A stretch of 64,000 nucleotides of DNA from the NCBI RefSeq assembly GCF_032884065.1, contig NC_088873.1, positions 30,028,716-30,092,715 of the forward strand. The letters are read 5' to 3'. The position numbers were made by a program, and so were the translations under genes. Under the pieces are notes generated by a model that worked only from the letters and a program-made list of their open reading frames with translations, made no database searches and was not told the DNA's origin. Position 1 is the stretch's first letter, and every line of letters starts with the position of its first letter. The DNA is from Artemia franciscana. Lineage: Eukaryota > Arthropoda > Branchiopoda > Anostraca > Artemiidae. Below are positions 37,000-49,300 of this stretch, piece after piece.

Positions 37000-38620
37000 T
37001 TTAAGTTTCTACAACTCCTTTGATATAAAGTGCCCTGGTCTAATACCAAAAATAAATTATACATTGAGCTGCATCACTCTATACTTAGGCAGCACCCTAT
37101 GATTAAAAAAAAGTGTTTTGTTTCAACTAAAACTGGAAGTCTATTTAAGGATTTTTGACTAGGTAGGTTATCCAAAAAATATGTAACTTATATTGCATTA
37201 AGACTTCTTAGGCTAATCAGAACACATTAAAGTTTGATGTTATAAATGGTGCCTGATTTACATTGAAGCAAGAATTGAAGAAACCCTGAGGTTGTTGATA
37301 ACTAATCCAAGGCTATGATTATGCTTTTCTGAAATTAGTGATACAAAACTTCAATCTATGTGGCTTGAGAGCCAAAAGTAGTCTGGGTCTTGGGCTGGTG
37401 CCTTATTCAACCTTCCCCCTCCATAAAATAACCTTCTGAAGGTTAGAAAGGGGAAAACAAAGATTTACAAGATCTTTCCTTGGCATAGTTTGGGCTAGAT
37501 TAAATAAACATCCCTGAAATTTTTATTCACATAACTCAACTAATTTCTAAATCACAAAGTCCAAGGCTATGCAGTCCCCATCAGACAGGGCTGGGATGTA
37601 ATTAGACTATGACAATAGGCTAGCAACACTATAGAAGCAATCTATGCTACTTTGGCTATTACATTACTTAGTACAGAATGAGAATCTTGGTACAAAGTAA
37701 GCACATGTGATACTTTTTGGGGCAATATTTATTAATTTTGGTGGTATGCTTACCACTATATGACATCGAAAATGGAATCCAAACTTCTTTAGTTTAAATA
37801 TCTTACTTTTTTAAACGCCGCATTGCCAACTAAATAATATTATGCAATAGCAAAGCGGAGATTCATAAATTAGAATTTAATTGACTAAAATCAACATCAG
37901 GTGTTTTTACTCCCGTCGTAGCAGCTACATGACGGCTTAACCTCCAATCTTAAGTTGATATTTCGTAAGTCCTGATATAGTGGGCTCTTAAGGACTAATG
38001 AATGTTCAGAATTTTCCTTGTTTATCTTAGGATCCAACAAGTGGCAAAGATGTTTTTACTTATCATGGTATTTAACAAAAATTTCGTTTAACTTGGTCTG
38101 GAAATTTTGCTGACAATCTGAAAATTACTTCACTGATAAAGTAGCAATATATTTTTAGATCTTGTCGGTACCATAGTTGACTTGACTCTCGTCAAATAAA
38201 CTTTAACCAACTATCATTATTTAATGTCAAAACGCACTCAAGCTCAAAGCAAATTATCGGCAGGATAGGTATCATTTGACATTTGCCAAGCATTATTTGT
38301 TCGGTGCCTTATTGGATTCCTTCCACCTTGTGGCCATAACTAGTGTTTCATACTCTATGTTGGCCCTTCTCTTTGTATTCTATGCTAAAAATTTGCCGCA
38401 TAGTGATTCGGTCCGCCTCAATAATAGCAATCGAATCATTTTTATATTGCTGCCGTTCCGCATAGGATCTATAGCCTTTTCTCTATATTCTTGACCTGAC
38501 ACTATTTGCTCTACTATTTCTTTAGGAGGAAGAGGTGGGTGTCCACAATGCTTGGTATTCCATGACATTAAGATTTTCTTGATTTCTCTAAATTTCCAGG
38601 CTTACGTGATAATGCTGTAT
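37000..38620. other. No gene supported
   Basis: AT-rich. At 38380-38568 a minus frame reads PPLPPKEIVEQIVSGQEYRE and looks protein-like, but has no splice sites or known family. Confidence 0.4.
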
Positions 38621-38623
38621 CAC

Positions 38624-39080
38624 ACACCGATTGTTTCAGAGGAAAGAAGCCCATGGTTTCATTTCAAACGTTTGCTTCGATTTTTTCTTAAGTTGTTACC
38701 ATCAGTGCTGGGAGTTTTGTTTATAATATTCCCATTTGTACACCGATTGTAGCAGAGAAAAAGAACCCATGGTTTCATTTTAAACATTTGCTTTGTTTTT
38801 TTCTTAATTAAAAACCATCAGTGCTGGGAGTTTCGTTTATAATATTCCCATTAATACACCAATTGTTGCAGAAGAAAGGAACCCGCTATTTCATCACTAA
38901 CATTTGCTTTGGTTTTGTCTTTAATTATTACTATCAGTGCTGAGGGTTTTGTTTATAATATTCCCTTCCGTACACCGATTGTTGCAGAGAAAAGGAACCC
39001 ATGGTTTCATTATAAACATTTGCTTTGGTTTTGTCTTAAGTTATTACCATCAGTGCTGCGAATTTTTTGTTTATAATGTG
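38624..39080 (+). repeat. Four tandem 116-bp units
   Basis: Units start ACACCGATTGTTGCAGA at 38624, 38740, 38856 and 38972, exactly 116 bases apart each time, and include CCATGGTTTCAT and ATCAGTGCTGGGAGTTT. Divergence between units is roughly 10 per cent by eye. Confidence 0.93.
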
Positions 39081-39084
39081 AGCT

Positions 39085-39300
39085 GTTTTCTTATTTATTT
39101 ATTGTCTTTTTTTCGCGTGTTCAGTCGTCGTGGTTTTTTTTTGTGTTATGTTTCAAAACATTTTTTTCTTCTTTTTCGTCGTTTGTATTTTTTTTTCCGT
39201 CGAGAAAGGCTCCCAGACGTGGGGCTGAAATATTCGTAATATTTCATTTTTTTTAGTTAAAGTGTAGTTTTGTTTTTATATTTTATTTTTTGTTCACTGC
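39085..39300 (+). repeat. Family E repeat, T-rich
   Basis: Contains TTTTTTTTCCGTCGAGAAAGG, then CTCCCAGACGTGGGGCTGAA, then an ATATT/TTTTGT stretch. The same order is at 20230-20400 (CCGTAGATAAGGACTCCCGA). Follows the 116-bp array directly. Confidence 0.55.
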
Positions 39301-39564
39301 TATGTTCAAATTTAAACCCGTTTTCTCTTTGCTTAAATTTTTGTAAAAGGAAATCGAAAAGCTTAAATAATATTACATAAAGAAGTTTGTATAAAGTGAT
39401 GACTCTTATTAAATTACACACAACAGTACAAGGTCTTACTATATATACTCCACCAGGACTATCTCCCCCACAGAATGAACAAATACTATAATACCATTAC
39501 AAACTACAAGACATTAAGACACTTACGATATTCCAAGGAATTCCTAAAATAAACGGACCTGAGG

Positions 39565-39728
39565 TCAGTCCGCTGTTTCAGATAGAATAATCTGCTCGAT
39601 CCCATAAAATGTATCTTTTATATTATTGGTCAACCACGTCATTTCAGATTCTAGAGGTACATAAGAAAGGAAGCAGTTATTTCTCAATTTCCTTTCAAAG
39701 TCTACACATACAGGGATGTGCGCTTTTT
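39565..39728 (-). CDS. Possible terminal exon, unknown gene
   Basis: After acceptor CTTTTTCTTAAG on the minus strand, 53 codons are open to a TGA at 39565. The reading includes PVCVDFERKLRNNCFLSYVP and ends GIEQIILSETAD. Amino-acid composition is protein-like, not repeat-like. It would enter in phase 1. I found no convincing partner exon upstream. Confidence 0.3.
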
Positions 39729-40967
39729 CTTAAGAAAAAGTAGTATTTCAAAATTCAGCATTTTATATTTTGCGTCTCAATATTTTTACCAAAATGAAAC
39801 TCAGATTTAATTAGTCACTTTTAATATATCAGGACCAGCTTCGAGCAAGCTCAATTCTAATCATTTACTTCAAAGGTTAGTTTGTTTTTATGTGCCTTTT
39901 TTCGGTTTTTGCTTTCTTGTATATCAGTAATCCAAACAAGGTGGCATACCTATTTTTCCCCACAGTAAAGTACTAGGGATTAGGGTAGTATAAGGGCCAC
40001 AGGCCTATTTTGTCGTGTTTCCAATATTACTCTTTCAGAAGTTTTGCACAAATCCAATTCGAAAAAAATAATATATCTACCAATTTATCAAAAAGATGGT
40101 AGTTGGGATGGAAGGGATCCCAGAAAAGCCACGGATTCATTTTAACCCTGAAACCATACACATTGAAAATCTTTGCGTAATTACTGTTCAACAAAAGAGT
40201 AACATATTTTTTTTTTGTTAAAATGCTAGTGGCTGTGGCAACAAAAGAAGTGGAAAGGCTAATTGCCCATTCTGGTTCTTGAGTCTTACAGACTGAAGAT
40301 CCCTATGTGATTCTGATACAGGTATGTTCCAGGATGCCTAACTTTCAGGAAAAAGTTTTTAATGGGAGTGGGATCAGAGGGACTGTAGGCCCACTCTCTC
40401 TCACCAATTATGTAGGATGAAATATATTAAATAATTCTGTTTCGAATATGGTGCAACATGCTTCGTTTTCTGGCAGAATTTGGACACGAAAAAAAGAAAG
40501 GAAGGAGCCACGGTTCCATTTTTGTTTCTATTTTTATATGTCATCATCATTGGAAAGAAAGTCGTTCGATCAGAAATAAAAACTTTTAATGCAACATTTC
40601 AATACCCCCCAGTATCCCCAGAACACTTGTCCCCGAATGACTTGCAGATTAATTGTAATTAAAAGTGGTTATGGTTGGGCTGTAATTATGTTAAAGCTTA
40701 ATTGTATAGAGATGGTGTATAAAATATTTGAAAGCAGATCTGTGTTAGATATACTAAGCAAGCGCCCAATAGACTACAGCTAGCAAAATTCAGCAATCCA
40801 TGGATTCCCAAGACGCTTCCCTCATTGGATCTGAAACTTAAAAATGTTAGGATAGCTTTTATCACTTATCGGAAAAAATTCAACTATATTTTATATTTTT
40901 GGTGAAGGGGGACTTAAATCCACTGTTTTTTCACCAGTTTCATCGTGAAGAATGGATCTATTACTAA

Positions 40968-41139
40968 TACTACTGCCGCTAGTGTTCCTAAGTTCTACGG
41001 ATAAGTTCTGCTAATACTACTGCTACTTGTGCTCACCAGCCTTTCGTCTGGCCCTAGATGGATGGCAAATGAGAACAATCTTTGACAATATGTTATCTTT
41101 CTTCTATAAAACGTGTCCTAGTCGTCTCAACCTATCTAT
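40968..41139 (-). pseudogene. 3' end fragment of the (TAG)n-tailed LINE
   Basis: Minus strand reads RLRRLGHVL, a stop, then NILSKIVLICHPSRARRKAG, matching the C-terminal LRWYGHVLR...GQPSRAK region of the 4.6 kb fragment, followed by irregular (TAG)n. Decayed. Confidence 0.65.
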
Positions 41140-41390
41140 CTATATAGCCCGATAAAGTCGGATAGAACCACACTTTTGCACAGCTTTTTGTTTGACATAC
41201 AGTCGTTCAAACGGGCTTCTAAAATTATTCGTACAGGAACTTCCTGACCATTTTATTCAAAACACTTGAGAGATGCAAAAAAATGTCCTTCAGAGGTGTT
41301 TTGACCCGTGTTTTTCTGTGGGTATGGGTCATACCTTGCAAATAGCCTGTTTAAAATAGTGGATTCATAGGAAAGTTTAGAACAACTTTA
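41140..41390 (+). repeat. Family C repeat, third copy
   Basis: Begins CCCGATAAAGTCGGATAGAA and runs through GTTCAAACGGGCTTCTAAAA to the GTATGGGTCATACCTTGC block, nearly identical to 34840-35060. Confidence 0.88.
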
Positions 41391-41487
41391 AAAAGTAATT
41401 GAATATGCCAAATACTTCACTAAAATATCCTTAGAAATCATCAAACCTTTTTTTGTCAAATACTTGACATGGACAAATTCAACATTT

Positions 41488-41647
41488 AATTACTCTAAAA
41501 AAAGATTTTTCGTTGCTGAAACGCCCAAATATGTCGTTTCAATTGATTTCTGCTTTATTTCAAACAAACTTTGGGTAAAGCATACCCATTCATTATTGAC
41601 TCTCAAAACATAAAATATAAGGTCTAACCTGATTAACCAGAGTAATT
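41488..41647. mobile_element. 160-bp TIR element (MITE R), copy 1
   Basis: Ends AATTACTCT and AGAGTAATT, a perfect 9-bp inverted repeat. Interior non-coding. Same element at 42097-42257, about 88 per cent alike by eye. The two copies flank repeat X. Confidence 0.7.
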
Positions 41648-42096
41648 GTTAGGGAGAGAAGCAGGTAAGGAGACTTCATATTTTGTTCCTAAAAGGAATG
41701 ATTTTGAAGGCCCAAAACTGCATATCTACGATCTGCCTAAAATCTCGTCGCTACAATCAGCTTTACAGCAACATTCGTAAGTTCTCTTGGTCAGGTTGAT
41801 CCCTGTGCAGAAAGCAAATCTGAAGATAATTTTGACCGGATCAGTTTATGATGCCTGTACATAGGTCAGAACTTTTTTGGCGTCAGATAGGTTTTAACTT
41901 CAAGGGCATGCAGACAGGGCCTAGTAGACAATTTTTTTTCCGATTGGCTTAAACCTACAGGTTATGTAGATAGAGAAAAGAGGACCTTACAGAAAACAAA
42001 GGTTATAGAAAACTATTGATGTATGGATTTGCAATTCCTAAAATAGGCCTAAATTTGTTTTTTCTCTGATTGACTAACAACTGGATGCTAACATGT
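41648..42096 (+). repeat. Repeat X, copy 1 (~450 bp)
   Basis: Starts GTTAGGGAGAGAAGCAGG and ends CTAACAACTGGATGCTAAC. A second copy at 43517-43970 matches along its whole length at roughly 93-95 per cent. Includes ATATCTACGATCTGCCTAAA and GTTATGTAGA-type blocks. No conserved frame. Confidence 0.88.
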
Positions 42097-42257
42097 AATT
42101 ACTCTGAAAAAAAGATATTTCAGTGCTGAAACACCCAAATATGTCGTTACAATTGTTATCTGCTTTATTTCAAACCAACTTTGAGCAAAGCATACCCATT
42201 CATTATTGACTCTCAAAATTTAAAATATAAAGTCTAAAATGATTAACCAGAGTAATT
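42097..42257. mobile_element. 161-bp TIR element (MITE R), copy 2
   Basis: AATTACTCT...AGAGTAATT ends, as in copy 1 at 41488-41647, same orientation. Confidence 0.7.
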
Positions 42258-42280
42258 GTAGATTTGAATTCAATCGCTGG

Positions 42281-42455
42281 TAGATCCAGGGGGCCGGGGG
42301 GGTCTTGAACCCCTCCCAATATATTTCTGTTACCCTCTTAACCTCTTTTTTTCTTTTTTTTTACTCTTTTCTATAATAAATGTATCAATTATGTCAATTA
42401 TTGGCACCCTTGTAACATTTGACCTCCCGATGATGTTGTTCTAGATACGCCCCTG
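42281..42455. mobile_element. Small hAT-like inverted-repeat element
   Basis: Left GCTGGTAGATCCAGGGGG, right end reversed CTCAGGGGCGTATCTAG; the interior T-rich TTATTGGCACC block is shared with 55663-55880. CAGGGGCG-type ends are usual for hAT MITEs. Confidence 0.5.
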
Positions 42456-42464
42456 AGTCCACTT

Positions 42465-42662
42465 TTAGTAGCAGTTCACCATCTGAAATGCTACGTCACC
42501 CAAGAGCCTTCTTTTTGCAATGAAAATCCTCCGTCCCGTTGAGGAAAGTCTTTCTGCTGATATAGCATGTAAAACCATGTTGTGGACACAGGAAATCCTT
42601 TTCATTGTGAAATACAAGTTGAGGTGACTCAGTTCCTTGAATTTATCAGTAAAATACTTCAA
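42465..42662 (-). pseudogene. Possible hAT transposase C-terminal remnant
   Basis: Sixty-five codons ending at TAA. Reading FKELSHLNLYFTMKRISC, then AERLSSTGRRIFIAKRRLLG, recalls the hAT dimerisation motif (SERxFSxxGxIxxxKRxxL). No zinc finger or catalytic domain is present nearby, so at most a fragment. It could also be an isolated exon. Confidence 0.35.
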
Positions 42663-43516
42663 AAATAAACTTTAACAGTTGCAACACTGTCACGGGTTCT
42701 CTCGCGAAGTACAGGACAAGAGTCACCGCAGAGCTAAAAAAAAGACATATCTGACAGACCAGTTTGAGTAAGGAATATTTTCCATCAGTCACACCAATTC
42801 AATTCCAAAAAATTCCAAGGAGATTCAGCTTCTCTCACGAAGGAGACGCTGAAGTTAGATCAAAAGACACTTTGTGTATTCAGATTATTAAAATACCAAA
42901 TCTAAAATGCCTCGGGAATAGCTTGGATTATAAAGTCGAAGCTTTCAGTTAATGTATTAGAAGAAAGGGGGAAGGGCTGGGAGCATTAAAATTTTGTTGA
43001 GGATAGTACCTAAAAATGCTTTGTTTTAAAACCACAACAACATTTTTGAATTCTGAGCTCCTATGACAACTAGTAACAATTAATGTCTTGGTAGCGAGGT
43101 AAATTGAAAACACTCCTGCTTTACCAGGTTATCAAAATAGCGTTCTTGTAGTGTCTCTCGGTTGCTTTTGTCAATTAAATTGAAACTTCTAGGGAGCGTT
43201 AGGAGGAGGATTAAACTTGAGTTTTAACTTGGAGAGGGCCAAGGGAAAGGCCAAGATTATTTTTTCTTTGGATTTGCCTAATTTTTTTTTTCTCACGAAA
43301 AGCATCTATGGGACATAGAGTCTATTCATAACGCATGTGCATTATCTCAGGAACTATTTGAAAGACTAATTCGAAAGTTTCAAGAAATGTTACGGGCCCA
43401 ACTGTCTCTTTATTTTTGACTCAGGGGCGGGCAGTAAATTTACAGAAAATGTGTATCTAGGCTATCGTAATTATATATCTACAAAAACTCTGGGATTGAT
43501 CTGATGCCTTTGGAGT

Positions 43517-43970
43517 GTTAGGGGGAGAGGCAGGTAAGGGGACTTCATATTTTGCTCCTAAAAGGAAGGGCTTTGAGGGCCCAAAACTGTATATCTACGA
43601 TCTGCCTAAAATCTCGTCGCTACAAAAAGCTTTATAGGAACATTTGCAAGTTCTCTTGGCCAGGTGGATCCCTGTGCAGAAAGCAAATCTGAAGATAAAT
43701 TGACCGAATCAGTTTATGATGCCTGTACATAGGTCAGAACTTTTTCTTGGCGTCAGATAGGTTTTAACTTCAAGGGTATTGAGACACGGCCTGGTAGACA
43801 CATTTTTATTTTTTTCAGATTGGCTTAAACCTACAGGTTATGTAGAAAGAGAAAAGAGGACCTCACAGGAAACAAAGGTTATAGGAAACTATTGATGTAT
43901 GGATTTGTAATTCCTAAAATAGGCCTAAATTTGTTTTTTCTCTGATTGGCTAACAACTGGATGTTATCGG
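43517..43970 (+). repeat. Repeat X, copy 2
   Basis: Matches 41648-42096 from GTTAGGGGGAGAGGCAGG to CTAACAACTGGATGTTA, without flanking R elements. Confidence 0.88.
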
Positions 43971-43974
43971 CTAG

Positions 43975-46290
43975 GCCAAATGAACCTAAGACATTAGAAT
44001 ATTTTCAAGTAATTGGGCAACATAGATTGTTGAAAGACCAAAATGAACCTAACATTGTTTTTCTGCTGTCAGTGTGATTCTTTCAGTGTAAGTAGAATAG
44101 ACCAAGGGGACCTTAACAAGGACAATATTTTTTTTTAATATGACTAAATTGATGCTTATTAAAAAAAATTCATTTGTTTTACAATGACCTGCTTTAAAGT
44201 TTCAGTTGATTTAGACACCTTACTCAATTATGACCAAGGAAACTTCAATAAAGGCAAATAGGGCTTTTTTTTCTTTTTCTTTTTTTTGAGAAGCAAAACA
44301 GAACTCTTTTTATTAATCATCCTTGGCATGAACTTATTTAAATATGTATACAGTTATAAGAAAGTATAACGTAAAGGTTTTTTTTTTATTACAATAGTTG
44401 ATTAATATGGAACATGGAATTCAGAATGGCTTGAGACCTATAGAAGACAAAACATTATAAAAACTTCCAGTCCATTTGAACAGCAATCCCTCTCCCTATC
44501 CACCCAAAATTATACAGTAATACCATTAGAAATATTTATTGAACAGAACTACTATTATCCGAAAATTGCAACTGAATGTTTAAATTTCATCGAAAATCCC
44601 AATAGCAATCAAACTCTTAAATCTTAAGCAGAAAAAAGATCCTTTAGATTTTGATTCTTACGAGTTTTTCTATTACTAACCAATAAAAAATTTTGTCAAT
44701 AAACAACAAGCGACATTCAATTTAGAGAATATTTTTCAAAATAGAAGCTAATGAGCCATAGTAAATCAATGAGCCACTTGCATGGTCCTGTTAAAATTTG
44801 TAAATGAACAATTGTTTTAAAAGAGACAATTTGTACAATTTTGGGTCCTCATCTAAAGGGCTGCAAACAAGTATACGGCTCGAATTCTCATTTTGGATCC
44901 CTTTCACCAGAGAAATTTCTAACGACAATTGTTCAATAGTCTAGGGTTATTTTCTAGAAAGTTCCTGAAGGATTCTAAGTCAACAGAGGCAGAGTAACGG
45001 ATTGTTGCAAGTGTGGAAGATGGTTGAAGTGGGCACTGTTCCACAGACGACTTTCAGACCTTATGCCGTATAAATTGAGGATTTCATCCGTCCATAATAT
45101 CAACAAACTATAATATTAGCTTTAAATTTGTTATAAGACCAAAGAACTCCTTGAATTTCTACCTCGACGAGAATCAAAAACCATTTATGTCATAAAACCG
45201 CAATGTCTTTTGATAAAGAAATTTGTGTATCCCTGTCAATATTTCAACTATAAACTACTTATGGATGTTTAGTTCAACGATTTCCCTAATGCATTGTTTA
45301 AATAAATCGTGGCTTTCCCATGAACACCCAAAACAAAAAACAGTTTTAAATTCACGTGTCTTTTATAGGCTAAGAGTAGCCCAAACCGTCGGAAAACGCG
45401 GGTCTCGTTGCTGCTGGCAGTTTTATATACTACTAAGGAGAGGGAGAATATATATACCAAGGATAACAAACGTAGGTACAACCTCTCAAAAAGAATTCAG
45501 AACTCGCCTAAAACTTGCTTCCCCAACCTAACCCCCTTAGGGTATAACCAAAACCGGGCTTAAAAAATATAACCCAATTTTATTGGACAGAGTGTCAGAT
45601 GAACACAAACTTAAACGTGAACTTGGGATTTTAAGTAGCTCACTTGAAATTTGAATTGCATGAACTCAAACTTGGACTAACTAGCACTAACTATAAAACA
45701 TATAATCAAAAGTAAAGTCGCAGGCCAGTGAGGAGGCTAACCAATCAGAGGAAACATTTATCAAGGACCCTCTAAAACTAGATTTGACATTTTTTTTTTT
45801 GGGGGGGGGCATGTTTCATTTTTAAATAGAAAATGATTACTGAAAGGACACAATATTGGTGAATATCCTGAAAAAGGACCATAAACACTTATGCGAGTTG
45901 ATTTTGAGAAACATTACATAAGATAATTGAACACAAAAATGGCTTGTAACTCCGTATTTGAAAATTCCAGATTGAATAACGATGCACCATCACGATAACT
46001 CTCACAGCTTGAAAGAAAGTATTTTTACTGTAAACATGAAAGGTTTATAATAAAAACATTTCTTTCGCTTGGCTGTTTCTTCCTCAAAATTTAAGCTATT
46101 TTCTGGATAGCGTACGCAATACATGTACTTTTTTTTTTATCTACGAATATAAATTACACAGTCCACTAAAACAAATAGGAGGCAGAGAAGAAAAAAAATC
46201 TTACGAAATCTAGAGACAATATATTTTTCGCTCTTCGCGAAGAGAAAACTTACAATATAGTCCTTAAAACTGAGGTCTTACTGTTTGTAA
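43975..46290. other. No gene seen downstream of the membrane-protein gene
   Basis: AT-rich. A 102-codon plus frame at 45223-45531 resembles no family and lacks gene context. Confidence 0.4.
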
Positions 46291-46294
46291 TTAA

Positions 46295-46300
46295 TTTATT
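46295..46300 (-). promoter_or_regulatory. AATAAA poly(A) signal of the membrane-protein gene
   Basis: An AATAAA hexamer on the minus strand lies 70 bases past the stop codon at 46371, a normal position for a short 3' UTR. Confidence 0.5.
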
Positions 46301-46370
46301 GTTCCGAAATATTCATAAATATTGAAAGTGAGGAATTTAGAACACTAACACTGACTAGAAAACTGCAAAG

Positions 46371-49300
46371 TTAATCATCTATTGACACTATAGATTCTTG
46401 AGAAACGGGTCTAAATTGCTTGCTTCTAGGTCCTCCTAAGTAGCTGATAGGGTTAGTGAATGTGCGACAATCATCGCTGAGATAAATCGGATGCAGACCA
46501 ACACTAGTCAAAGGCATGGAATGCTGTCGTTTGAAAGGCTTTGGAATTATAATAGGTACATCAATATGTTTCTCATTATCTAAAGTTTTTTCTGCCCCTG
46601 AAAAACGAAATTCAATGAAATTATACCATTTACAATATACATCAATTTGTTAACATAATTACTTATCATTGTGTTAGCACTAATCAAATATTATAAATTT
46701 CAGAAATATCTCATTAAAAAAAGGGAGGACATTCTATTAAGAAGCATCTAGAAAATCGGTTTTTGAATCAAGAAGGCTAAAGCTAATTAGGGGATTTAGA
46801 TTTATCTCCTGTTTCGGTTTTCCCAGTGAATTTTTCGAATAGACTTTGCTTGACTTCTCAATTCTGGGTCTGGAGTCTCAAGTCAAAATCAACACCTTAT
46901 TTTTTTCTTTGTATGAGGTAATCAGGCTGCATCAATTGAAGCACCTTGAAATTTTGACATAAAGGTTTAAATGGTTCATTTAGTAAAAACTGTAACTTGG
47001 ACGGTTTTGCGTAAAGCTCTAAACTTTGTCTCATTTTTCAAGAAGATGAAACCCTTAGTTACAGTAAGATTTACAAGGTCATAGGCTACACCTTAACGAA
47101 AAGGAGCTGATAAATCTTGAGATCCTTAAGAAATTTTTTACTTAATTTAAAAAGATGAAATTAAAGTTTAAGGTACAAGTCAACTTACAAAAGATCGAAG
47201 TTCTTTTGTTCAGCTAAACTTTGAGTTTTCTCTTAGACTTTCAAAATTTAATTGCAACGCTTCTTCTCACCATAAATTAAAACTAAAAACGTTTTCAATT
47301 TCTTTAGTAAAAAAAAAAGTCTAACCTATGTGAAGTGCCCATCAGCATTATCTTATAAACCAAATGTCCCCACATTAATTCCTAGCTGTAGTTCTTATAA
47401 TTATTAACGGAACAACTGTAAAAAAAAGTTCAGACATTCTACCCTCAAAGAAGGTAAACGAAGAAGTGACGGGACCTATCGTCTTCCATGTTCAATACTT
47501 TCTTGTTTCTCCTTTAGAATTTAATTTTTTTTTATCATGTCCTTTTTCTAAGTTTAGACTTTTTTTATTTTGACTTAAAACCCAACCCTGGTTCGGTTGT
47601 AGCTTATGATAGCAGTTTTTGGTAAAGTACCCTCAATCAAACAGTTCGTGGTAACGAACTGTAGTAAGGAGCGACCCGGCTCAATAGTAACCAAAACTCT
47701 AAAAAATGGAATTTTGGTACCAATAGCTACATCAAAAGAATCGCATTTTAATGCTGATTTTAAGTATATAAGTTTCATCAAGTTTAGTCTTACCCATCAA
47801 AAGTTATGAGCCTGAGAAAATTTGCGCTATTTCAGAAAATAGGGGGCAACACCCTCTAAAAGTAATAGAATCTTAATGAAAATCACACCATCAGATTCAG
47901 CGTATCAGAAAACCCTACTGTAGAAGTTTCAAGCTCCTATCTACAAAAATGTGGAATTTTGTATTTTTTGCCAGAAGGCAGATCACGGATGCGTGTTTAT
48001 TTGTTTTTTGTTTTTTTTTTCCCCAGGGGGGATCGTATCAACCCAGTTGTCCTAGAATGTTGCGAGAGGGCTCATTCTAACGGAAATGAAAAGTTCTAGT
48101 GCCCTTTTTAAGTGACCAAAAAAATTGGAGGGCACCTAGGCCCCCTCCCACGCTAATTATTTTCCCGAAGTCAACGGATCAAAATTCTGAGATAGCCATT
48201 TTATTCAACGTAGTCAAAAAACCTTATAACTATGTCTTGGGGGACGACTTACTCCCCCACAGTCCCCGTGGGAGGGGTTACAATTTCAAAACTTTGACCA
48301 GTGCTTACATATAGTAATGGTTATTGGGAAGTGTACAGGCGTTTTCAGGAGGATTTTTTGGTTGGAGGCAGGGGTTGAGAAGAGGGGGATATGCTGGGGG
48401 AGCTTTCCATTGAAGAATTTGTCATGGGGGAAGAAAATTTCAATGAAGGGAGCGCAGGATTTACTAGCATTACTTAAAAAAAAAAATGAAAAAATAAATA
48501 TGAAAAAGTTTTTTTTCAGCTGGAAGTAAGCAGCAGCATTAAAACTTAAAACGAACAGAAATTATTACCCATATGAGGGGCTCACCTCCTCCTAATACCT
48601 CGCTCTTTACGCTAAAGTATTTTTAGTAATTTCAACTATTTATTCTGCGGCTTTTGTGATTCAGGGGTCATTCTTAATGAATTGGGACAAAATTTAAGCT
48701 TTAGTGTAAAGAGCGAGGTACTGACGAGGGGGCGAACCCCCTCATATATGTAATAAAAACATGAGAATATAAAAGTTCTTTACGAAGGCTAATTTATAAC
48801 TTACGTATATCTTTTACTTACAAAAAGATTCGTAGAAATTAAAAGTTCTAGTTGCCTTTTTAATTAACCGAAAATCGGAGGGCAACTAGGGTTCCTCCCC
48901 CGCTCTTTTTTTCTCAAAATCATTCGATCAAAGCTATGAGAAAGCCATTTAGCCAAAAGAAAATAAATAGACAAATTTAGTATTAATTATTCCTCTGCGG
49001 AGAGCCAAAACCAAAACATGCATTGATTCAAAAACGTTCAGAAATTAAATAAAAAAAACAAGTCCCTTTTATATACGGAGTAATTTCTGTTCGTTTTAAG
49101 TTTTAATGTCGCTCCTTACTTTCATTTAAAAAAACTTGTTTTTCTTTATTTAATCTAGTTACAGGGGAGCGATGTATAAAGGTGGCGAAAATCTAGGAAA
49201 TAAAATTTTGGGACAAAGACTACCTAATTAAGTTAAATGAATTCTTTCGTTTAATTAAGAGTGTGCAAGATCAGTAAACAATAGTACCTCCAATTTGCAA

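Noticed and set aside
41488-42257. R-X-R as a tiny LTR-type element
   Set aside because: The flanking repeats have inverted-repeat ends of their own, and nothing between them suggests primer binding or coding parts.
45223-45531. 102-codon plus-strand ORF
   Set aside because: No splice context, no motif, no likeness to a family; left as unexplained intergenic sequence.
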